Positions 54,766-64,000 of a stretch of 64,000 nt of DNA are shown here, piece after piece. Origin of the DNA: Craspedostauros australis (taxonomy: Eukaryota; Bacillariophyta; Bacillariophyceae; Mastogloiales; Achnanthaceae). Numbering within the stretch: the first letter of the stretch is position 1; each line of letters starts with the position of its first letter. The notes beneath the pieces were generated by a model that was not told where the DNA came from, did no database searches, and worked only from the letters and a program-made list of their open reading frames with translations. The stretch covers positions 620,001 through 684,000 of the forward strand of contig JAMXDE010000026.1 of NCBI GenBank assembly GCA_026770025.1, written 5' to 3'. The position numbers were made by a program, and so were the translations under genes.

Positions 54766-55407
54766 GCTGTCAACCTTTGCGCACCTTGTCGATGCGAAAG
54801 CCATACTTGCGAATGCCCATGTCGGCATCAAACTTAAAAACCATAATATAATGTCATATGTTCGTTACGAATTCATGGAAGTGAACGATCATCAATCTAC
54901 CCAGAGATCTCATTCATACCTGTACTTGCATTTGTACTTGTGAGGGTTGTTGATCGAGGTCATGGTGCGAGCGGAGAGAGTCCGTGCCGCTTGGTGGAAA
55001 CACTCGTAGATCGTACCATATGCCACGTAGTACGAGCTACACACACAGAGCCGAGCACACACCAACGGTGGGCGACTGCACACGGCCATACGAGCGAGCG
55101 CAACAATTGCGAGCGGAGTAGAGGACAGCGGAGTAGTTTGGTTTGATCGAAGCAACCTTGTTTTCGCCCATGGCGCAGCGACCTTCAAAGTTCCAACCAG
55201 ATGTCGCCTTCAGTAGGTAGGTAGGTAGGCAGGCAGGCTGAAGTGGAGTGCTCTCTAGACTATGTACCTTGTACTACGACCTGCACGCAATGTAAAACGG
55301 TGTCGCGATAGCACTAGTTGTGGAGTGTTTTTGAGTTTTACTCGTGATGAGTCGTGATAAAGTAGACTAAAGTAGAGCACACCCAAAACCATCCAAACAA
55401 CTGCTTA
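54766..55407. other. 3' flank of gene copy 2 with right inverted repeat
   Basis: Corresponds to 45365-46006. The inverted-repeat arm lies at 55267-55410, but no left arm precedes this gene copy. Confidence 0.6.
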
Positions 55408-56461
55408 TGACCCACTTGAGTGTCGGGACCTGCAGTCGGTCCTGAGGGGGTGGGAAGATACGGGGCTTTCGACCCAGACACCCACATATTCATAAACTAG
55501 AACAAAATATAAGAATCATAGTGGACGCCGATTTTGGTTTAATGTCTTACTTTAATTTTTATCCACCTTGGTAGATTTACGGTCCTCTTGGTCGAATATG
55601 AACACTGCTCCGTAATGATCGCAAGGCATTGATTAGCTTTTCCGACGCAAACAACGCAATGTGCGCAGACACGTTCGGGAAAGAACTTTTTTTGACAGGT
55701 TGCGCACGGAATTTGGCATTTCGGCGACGTCATTGTTCGGCCTGTCCGAACACGTTTTTGAAATAACTATCCGTTATTAGACGTTATCATTCAAATTCAA
55801 AATTTGACTCTCGTCACATGCCACAAATCTCCTCGCATTTTGCCACCAAATCGTGTTTTGCTTTTCGTGGTGGTGTGCGGTGCTTGTTGCATGTTCATGT
55901 AGTGTTTGCATCGTCACCTTCTTGCATCCCTCCTGCTCAGTTCACTTCCATCACTAGTAGTCTTCTCCATCTACCCATCAGTACCAATCAGCATCATGCT
56001 CGTCTCTACCTCGAAAGCTGCGTCGAAGGACGCCAATCCTTCTCCCTCCAAGAAGCAGCATTTGCCATCCTCTCCATCCGTGCGCCCCTTCCCATCCGAT
56101 CCGATTGATCGCAAAGAACTGTTTGCGCCATCTGCTGCTGAGAAGCTGTTGCCTCCACTGGATGTAGATGGTAAGCAGCACATTACGACATCTACAACAG
56201 ACAAGCTCTTGCCTCCTGTGCTGAAAGGCGCGACCTTCGACTACGACTGTGACGTTCAGATCCAAACCAACAACAACCAGAATCGCACACTTCATGCAAC
56301 CAACAAGAAACTCTTCGTTCGCATGCACATCACCACCGACAACAGCATGATTCTTGACACCTCCAAGGTCACAGTGCAGGCCTTTGGACAGGGCTCCAAT
56401 GCCGGGACAAAAGTGCAGGTCAAAGTCTGTGTCCCGACTCCTCCAACTTTCCCTGCACTCC

Positions 56462-57256
56462 TGTCGAGATGTACATGTGAGTATATGTCGAGATGTACGA
56501 GTATATGTGCATCGTTCACCCGCTATTCTCTCATACACACTTGGACGGTATAACTACATTCGTGTCGATAGTATACTGTGATTCGTCAGAATTACAGGGG
56601 AAATGGAACACACAAAAAGGGGCAAGATTTCTGGAGGAAATTTGCAAATGACGATTTCTGAGAGAATTGGAAGATCGTCCGTCCATCCATCAATGGTACC
56701 AAGAGAATCTCGAGGTACTTCCCAACTAAACCTCAGATGACGATATCATCTGACAGGCTGCTGCATCACCAATGGAACGTGACATCTGGAGAGCAGAAGG
56801 ACGCCTACTGACGTCGACAGGATGTCATCATGTCACCACGTCGACATCTGTCTCCAAGTCAAAGCAGAAGGTGAAGATCCGATGACCGAAGGGCATCAGC
56901 ATCATGGATACGAAAGGTGAACTTCAAATGGCGAGTACTGATGGAGTAGGAGCCAGTACTGAATGAACGGAGTGTCGAATACGAAGTACGTATTGAACAC
57001 GGAGTATCGTGTGCGACGAGTATACGATGTTGAGAGAGAGAGAGAATACAGAGAAGAGCGAGAGAGCATCTCGCGTACCGACTCATAGTCGGAGACTGAA
57101 TCTACGAAACAGATTGAAGCGCCGAGAGCATCGGGCAAGAGAACGGGCGTACACCGAGAGCATCGGAGTAGCCAAGTAATGAAATAGCAAACGAACGACT
57201 ATCAACCAACACCATCTTCCACGATCGTAGGTTACCGTGCGCGGAACTTGCCAACA
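56462..57256. mobile_element. Solo LTR of an unassigned family, in copy C
   Basis: Same insertion as 47061-47855, with CACTCC duplications at 56456-56461 and 57257-57262. Carried along by the tandem duplication. Confidence 0.82.
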
Positions 57257-58649
57257 CACTCCTTCCTGCACCGACTATCCAACCAGCAACGAAAGGCAAG
57301 CGCATGCAACGCCGCAAGGCTGACAACGACAAAGCCTTCCGCCCCAACGGACGCAAGAAAGTCAAGAGCAGGAAATCTAACTCCGGAAGATTCCAACCCA
57401 AGCACAACATGAACAAGACAGATGCATTTCAAATCATGTGCGAGGTATTGCAGGAGCTCGGAGTGAAACAACTTGCAGCTATGCTGGCCAACTTTCCTTG
57501 TTGCGGATTTGTATTGGGGCACAAATCCGACAAGCAAGTGTGGAGCAAAGCAAAGAAGATCTTCGTGGTGGCCTCCAATGCGCTGTGGAAAGCCCTGATT
57601 CCGGCAATGAACTTGCCAGTTCCTCAAATGGAACAGGTGGTGACATTCGTGCGCGCGGGGGTAGACTTGCTGCCTATCAAGCTGGCTCCCAACCTCTACA
57701 CGATTTGCCTCGTCGGCAAGAAGAACATTGCACGCACAGCAAGGTGCATTCTCGCCATGTCTGCTTTGCCATGCCAATGTACTAACCTCCTCTCGCGACA
57801 CAAGAGCGAACTTCCTGACGTTCAGCGTCTTTGCCTCTTGCCAGAGCAATACACCATCACGCGGGGCCAGCTCCTCACACTGCGCAACTACTACGAGCTC
57901 TTGCGCGAGGGCAACGTGCTTGGTGCTGCTGTTCACGACTATCGCGTCAGCACATACAGCTTGGCCGGCGTCGTGTCCTTCATCAGCAACACAACCACAT
58001 ACAAGGCAGGCCTTTGTCACAACATCAAGTGGGGAGGGGTGATATTTGAAAACATGCCAGTATTCGAACGTGGCAGAACGAGTGTGGGCGAGCTGTTCCA
58101 CATGTACAAGACTACGACGAACAATCCAGTTGGCAAGCCAGCATTCCGAGCAATGACAGGCCTGCTCACACACAGAGGCAAAGTGATTACTGGTCTCTCC
58201 TCTTTTGAAAACTACTTCTGGATGGCAACAAAGACGCTGAAGGAGATGCTCGTGTGCTTGAATACCCTACTCGAGGATTCATTCAATGGTGATGACGGAC
58301 ATGACGACCTAACCGTGGAGCATATTCAAACCTGTGAGACATTGTTGCGCAATCTGGACCTTGTGATCACATTCCTCAAGTGGGAGTATACCGTGCCGCA
58401 CATGCAGATCAAGTGCGAAGAAGACCTGATGCACTGCGCTCATTTCGCCCTTCGCAAGGATTCAAAAATGAAGCAGGCTATGTCTACACTCAGCACCGAA
58501 AACACAACAGCGCCTGCCAGCACCAACACGACATGCGCGGTCATTGATCCTCCTACAGTAACCACAGAGTGTGATGCCAACGCCCTTCCTCTCATCGCTC
58601 ACGATCAACAAGGCAAAGTATGCAACAGATGTGGACAAGTGATGCGATT

Positions 58650-59334
58650 AGTTGAGATTCAATGAGGGACAGACTATTACCGAACACGGTATCAACCCGA
58701 TGGGAGAAATTCTTGTTTTGGCGCGAAATCCTCCGACTTGATTGACCACCAAATCTTTTCTCCTCCTTTCTCTCCTCCATTCACGAATCCGTCATGACTC
58801 AAACCTGACCGACCTGACTCACACCCCACCTGGGAACTATATGCTCTTCAGATCCTCCTTACTACAACACACCTCGATTCCTTCATACTGATGACCACCA
58901 CACTACCACCGTGGTCTCAGCATGCGTATCCAACTTGCTTCAACTCAAGCAATGGAATCCGAGGGTCAGTTTCAGCCACAGCCACTGCTTCATGATCGTC
59001 ACCACTGATTGTCATGACCTACACTGCAGTGTAACTACATGTGCGGAGAGCAAAGTACTGTATTGATTGTCTACTCTGTTGCACTGAATCAAGTGCATCA
59101 GTGCAGGGTCTCGCCAAGTTGTGTGGCATCGTTTCTTCACCCTACTAACACCAATAAGCTAACTCATAATAACAGACAAGGATTAGCTACAAAGCACTCT
59201 ACTTCTCATCGTTATACGTTATAACTATTCAAACAGCACACCTCTCTTGAACTGCATCACACGGCTATCCCGAAGCCGGCAGATTCACGAGGCATTCTCC
59301 ACCGATTCGCGACGCCTACGCCCGAATCCTAACT
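58650..59334 (+). mobile_element. Solo LTR of the copia element 2 family, in copy C
   Basis: Same insertion as 49249-49933, with CGATT duplications at 58645-58649 and 59335-59339. Confidence 0.92.
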
Positions 59335-61327
59335 CGATTCATGGATGATCGCATCGCACCATTCGTCGAGACGCTCAAGGCCAATCATCTAAGCGACCAC
59401 GCAGATGAACTACACACGATGCTGGAAGCGGTACCAGGCTTCAACAACGAGATCACTGCGTACATGGCACACCGAGTTCGAGCAAAGGTTCAATTCGATC
59501 AGATGAACAAGTACAAGGCCAAGATCAACAACAATGATAAGTGTGCCTACGTCGTCATCGACCATAAGCAGAAGATTCTGCCGACGGCACAAGGAGAATC
59601 GCAGACAGAGTACTGGGGCAAGAAGGGCATGTCGCTGCTTGGTGTCATGATTGTCACTTGCAAAAATGACGAATTCACCTATCGCTTTGTGGACATAATT
59701 GTTCATGGCCGTCCCACCCAAGACACGCTTCAAGTTGGAGGACTACTCAAAATCATCCAGAAGAAGGTACGCGATCTCCTGCCATCAGTGACAGAAATTA
59801 TCCTGCAGTCGGACAACGCGGGCTGCTTCGCCAGCCACGAGCACATCGCGCTTGTCTCATCACGGATTAACAAGGACGCGGCAGCCAAAGGGCTTCCCCA
59901 ATTCATTGTTTGGATCTATACAGAAGCCCAAACCGGCAAAGGGCGAATCGACACTCACTTCGCCTACTTCACTATCGTACTACGATCCTACATGCAAAAC
60001 GGTGGCAAAATTCAAACCAAACACGAGATCTTCGACGCATTGCAAATGGGAAATATCAGAGGTACTACAACTGTCTTGGTTGACATGTCGGATTTGGAAG
60101 TCGCTGTGTGATTCACAAGACGAATACACACATGAGGTTCCGCGCAAAAGGCATGAATGTGCGATCAACCCACGAGGTCTGGCACGGAAACGGCTACGCA
60201 GACTTGCTTGCGGCTTCAAATGTCACTGCTCCAGTATGTGTGGAGGAAGCTGAATGGGAAGACTATGACGTCATGAATTTCGAGGTTCCCATCATCAACG
60301 AACACCAATTGACGCAACAACCACTTGCACCAACATCACCAAGGAAGGAGAAAAAGACTCTCAGGTTTGCAAAGAGTGCCACCGAAAGCAAGGCACTGAC
60401 GTACCTCGAAGCAATCAACATGGCAGCCTTGGAGACTCCTGACGTAAGTACTGTGCTACAGGACACCACAGCAACAACAGAACACCCGCGATTGGCTGAA
60501 CCTGGCTGGGCTGCAAAAGCTGTACGACGAAACGAGCCCATTCGCCCCTGCCTTGTGAACGTGCTGGAAGAGGTTTGCAGAGTGGCATGCGCGGACCCGA
60601 AGAACAGACCAACAGAGTACGAGGCATACAGGCGGTGCATGGAGACGACCGAAATGAAGACTGACTGGTATGCACGGGTACACGTGAACCCAATGCGAGT
60701 GAAGCAGTACATGTCCGCGTCCTACCAACGCACGAAACCGAAGGCCGCGAACACTAGTACCCCGGAAATCACGATAAACAAAAAACGCGACAAACACAAC
60801 GAACACAACGAACACCCCACCACCGACGAACGCGGACAGCACCCACACAGAGATCGTGCCTGCACAACACACAACAGCAGATGAGGAGGAAATCGCGCTG
60901 CAACAAGAAGAAAACGAAGCATCGGAGCGAATTGCGTGCGAGACACACACAATGAAGGAAAATACGGAATCTCCTGACTTGGTGGAACAACATGTGAGGA
61001 CACAATTGTTGGAACGTGTCAGAGCCGCAATGGAGGGACTAAAACAATAAATTAGCCCTGCAATTGACATCGATAATTTGTCTTTTGGCGACACGAATCA
61101 AGGCACCAAGACACCGAATCTGGCCGTAGTGCGCTAGTCGTGTCTAGATGAGGGCAAAATTGAGGTGTCCATAAAAATTAAATTAAGACATTAAACCAAA
61201 ATCGGCGTCCACTATGATTCTTATATTTGTTTCTAGTTTATGAATATGTGGGTGTCTGGGTCGAAATCCCCGTATCTTCCCACCCCCTCAGGACCGACTG
61301 CAGGTCCCGTCACTCAAGTGGGTCATA

Positions 61328-62279
61328 ATCCTCTGCTGGTACTTCGAAAGGGAGAGAATGTGGAATCATGTGGCACATGCTAACGTGTAATTAACGCGTA
61401 CCAAACGACCGGCACCTTCGGAAGCAGGTCCGTGACTGATCACCTCACGATAAATGCATGAGAACATTATCGAACCTTCGGCCGAAACTAACGAATTTGC
61501 TGCTGTTGGATCAACGCGACTTCAATGCACACATAGATCACTCCATAAAACTTAAAATGAAACCAAGTACAAGCTGAAAGGGTCCACCATGTGTAAATAG
61601 GCTACGAGGATTATGTATATGTAATTAGTTTTAAAATCCCAGAAAAACGACTGGACTCTTCATTTCAAACAGTTGGTCGACTCGCTCGAGGGGCTCCTAT
61701 TATACTCAACTTTTCAAATGTGTCAGTGGAACTGTAGGAGTTGGATGATTGGAGCGGCAAACCATAGCGTGGGCCTGCGGGGAGAGATGCCTGATCGTGG
61801 ATCACGCGACACCACTGCGAGAGTACGTACATGGTACGTTGTGAGTTGGGACAACACCAGACCACAGCCATCAAGAATTTATGGCCGCGTGCGGGAACTG
61901 GGGCGCTCTTGTGGACAGTTGGGACATTGGCGAATGTCTCTGTACCTCCTCGCTTGAACCTTCTGTGCCGAATTGTTGTTGTTGATTTCTTCCTTGCGAG
62001 ATCATCACAAGAAATACAAGGGCCGAATATTGCATACACGGTTGCCATACGTACCATGCCAGCACGAATGTGGTTACCTCTGTGATATTCGTATTATGAC
62101 GCACCCTGGTTGCCGTCGGCTTCGCTGCCAGTATAGCACACCCGCCTCCTGCCTCATGTCCCCAGAGAAGAGATAGTGACATCTTCTTTCCACTTCGCCG
62201 TGCACCCCTTCGCATACACGTCGGTACGCCCAACGCGGTCCGAGAGCGACAGTTGTGTGCTGTCCTGCTGACCCTGCAT
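61328..62279. other. Spacer between transposon C and gene copy 3
   Basis: Corresponds to 51927-52878. No gene seen. Confidence 0.5.
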
Positions 62280-62682
62280 TGACACCAGTGGTACTTGTGG
62301 ACGAGTAAATGCAGGGCCAGCCTCGCCACTGGAACTGTTGCATCAACGATGGGGGCAAAAGAGGCACAGGATCACATCCCGAGAACGAAAATACTATCAC
62401 CAGAGCACTTCCAGTTCGCTCATGCCAGAAAGACTGAGTTCACTTGACGAGCTTTCGCTGCATTCCGCTTCATGATACCACTGCAACGCGAGAGGCGCTC
62501 CGAAAGTTGCCAGCAAGAGATTGTGCTTCTTCTCTCGAGCCGTACGATACATGGGGCTCGTCCTCTGCACGCACACACGCACACACAACACAAACCTACA
62601 GCCGCAGATGCTCGTCTCGCGCTTCTTCGTGGATGAAGTTTGCTCGTCGCAACTCACTCCTCGTCCTCACAAAAAGCATTCG

Positions 62683-64000
62683 CTGACAACCAAAACAACG
62701 AGCAACACACAGCAACCAGCAACCAGCAACCAGCAGCACTCACAAACCAATACCCTATTCTACCTACTCTGACTCAAGCATCCGATCTTCATCATGGTTT
62801 CCTTCGGCAAAGCAACTCTGTTCCTCTCCGTCATGAGCTCCGTCATGGGGTTCACCTTGGGCGATGGTACGTAAAGCATCACGAGATGCTCCAGGCCTGC
62901 TGAAGACTGCATGTGCCCAACAACTGCATGGATGATCATCCAACTCACATCTCCGTTTGCACCGACATGCGTCTGCATCGTCCATTGTCCATCGCAACTC
63001 TCAATGTGTATCCTCCTCCCGCTTCCTCCATCACAATAGAATTGCAACTCATGCTCCAGAGAACTCGCCGTCTCAAAGGTGCCGGCCGCAGCCTTCAGAA
63101 GAAGAAATCCAGGAAAGGAGGATTTCTGCCCAAGCAACCAGGGGTTGACACGGAGGCATGGAGGCGCAGCGACTCTGCTTGGTACTACGAGCAACTCGGT
63201 CAAATTCAAAGCATGGAACTCATCGAGCAACTGGCTAGAGTCACCGTCATTCCTGTCGGTGGTCCGGACACCACGCTTGTCCGCGCAATGGACGCGACTG
63301 TTGGTGTCGATGCCTGCGTGGACGGCAATCCAGGGATCGGACGAAACGGGGAATTCACCGAGACGTCTTGCGATACTCTCAAGAAGCTCATCGAGTTTTG
63401 GTCGCTGGATCCTGCCATCGACAACACGCAAGTGGCAAGGATCCAAATGCAAGGTGTGAAGGGACAACTTCTGGCAAATACAGCCTTGCTGAAGGAAACC
63501 TTCGCCGGTTCTCCATTCATCAGTGACGAACTCATCCAACGGCTGCAGGCAGGGATCCAGATGGGGCTGCCAGGTGGTTTCAACAACCCTCTGCTCACGT
63601 CCAGCACGGCTGTTAATGGGCTACTGACCGACGCAGGAACGCTTATCGAGCCAATTATCGATCCATCCGGCGCCAGGACCTTCCAGGAATTCTCCACCGC
63701 TTCCATCAGTCTTGGAGACGGTTTCATGGATAGGTTGGCAGAAATGGATCTCGCATCAACCTTCTTTCTGGAGAGGGTCATCGTCAATCTCTTCCCCTTA
63801 TTCTTCATCTCCGTTGTTGAACCAATTTCCAGCACAAATCCTCCCGGGTTGGCTCCGGAAACGCCAATCGACACCGATTTCCGTCTTACCGAACGTGATG
63901 TCATCCGCCATACGATGGAGGGATACTTTTTTGCTCATATGAAGGGTACCCTCTATTTTGATAACTTCTGTGACATGTTGGAGCAGCCGCGCGGATCCGG
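62683..64000 (+). repeat. Tandem unit 3, cut by the window end
   Basis: First 1318 bp of a third unit. It departs from units 1 and 2 mainly in 63031-63172, with isolated changes at 62886 (intron) and near 63963. Confidence 0.88.
62794..64000 (+). CDS. Secreted protein of unknown function, copy 3, partial
   Basis: Exon 1 is 62794-62866, the intron 62867-63039, and exon 2 runs from 63040 beyond the window. The signal peptide and intron are as in copies 1 and 2. The first 34 residues of exon 2 are strongly changed (LQLMLQRTRRLKGAGRSLQ against IEVMMQKTRNLKGANGGSQ) with length and frame kept. From GVDTEAWRR onward the protein is the same except Ser to Asp after RRS and one Thr to Asn near the end of the visible part. 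The changed stretch stays basic, which argues that it comes from a diverged functional paralogue. The 3' part is not visible. Confidence 0.72.

Larger units (their letters stand above)
55996..61050 (+). pseudogene. DDE-type transposase of long-TIR transposon, copy C
   Basis: Carries the same defects as copy B: coding segments 55996-56455, 57263-58644 and 59340 onward, a one-base loss near 60100 and the acidic C-terminal segment at 60856-61050. I noticed no difference from copy B. Confidence 0.78.
55408..61325 (+). mobile_element. Long-TIR transposon, copy C
   Basis: The same as transposon B at +9401: TIRs 55408-55562 and 61171-61325, TA flanks and the same internal insertions. It arose by duplication of the whole unit, not by independent transposition, because both solo LTRs and the frameshift are shared. 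Confidence 0.88.
53282..62682 (+). repeat. Tandem unit 2, 9401 bp
   Basis: The second full unit: secreted-protein gene copy 2, transposon C and spacer. Virtually identical to unit 1. Confidence 0.9.

Overview
The window reads as a repeat-dense eukaryotic nuclear region, most likely from a diatom or a related stramenopile. The reasons are three intact Ty1/copia polyproteins of the long, divergent type I associate with diatoms, a mariner-like and a piggyBac-like transposase typical of protists, one host-type gene with a short GT-AG intron, and no prokaryotic signals. I cannot name the genus. No tRNA, rRNA or CRISPR array was seen.

Left part (1-28450). A 65-bp minisatellite (about 745-1883, resuming at 10398) was split by copia element 1 (1884-10397, 5-bp target duplication GCCAC). 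Copia element 2 (11300-20449, duplication CAGAT) follows, then copia element 3 (20832-28450, no matching duplication). All three lie on the minus strand. Each has one uninterrupted gag-pol frame (1819, 2421 and 1988 residues) between long terminal repeats of 712, 687 and about 748 bp. I saw no difference between the LTRs of elements 1 and 2, which suggests recent insertion. The LTRs of element 3 differ at about 1% of positions.

Middle part (28451-42823). Two closely similar piggyBac-like transposase genes lie head to tail, both broken. The first is cut by the LTR of element 3. The second sits inside a 4.0-kb element with 18-bp terminal inverted repeats and TA flanks. A partial copy (A) of a different transposon follows. 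It has 155-bp terminal inverted repeats and a roughly 1130-residue DDE-type protein of no family I can name. Its right end is fused to a truncated mariner-like transposase on the minus strand.

Right part (42824-64000). A gene for a secreted protein of 399 residues (signal-peptide exon, 173-bp intron, one long exon) is enclosed by inverted repeats of about 130-140 bp, with no transposase inside. Directly after it lies transposon B (46007-51924), a full-length relative of A whose gene is interrupted by two solo LTRs. The unit of gene, transposon B and spacer is tandemly repeated with a period of exactly 9401 bp (43881-53281, 53282-62682, then a third unit running off the window). The first two units look virtually identical. 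In the third gene copy a stretch of about 100 bp, directly behind the signal peptide, is sharply diverged while its surroundings are unchanged.

The window therefore has essentially one host-like gene family, amplified within a nest of LTR elements and terminal-inverted-repeat transposons. The most unusual items are the secreted-protein gene framed by inverted repeats and its localized divergence, the unassigned long-TIR transposon family with a 353-bp tract identical between otherwise diverged copies, the apparent half-tRNA-Asn primer site of element 1, and the membrane segments in the polyprotein of element 2.
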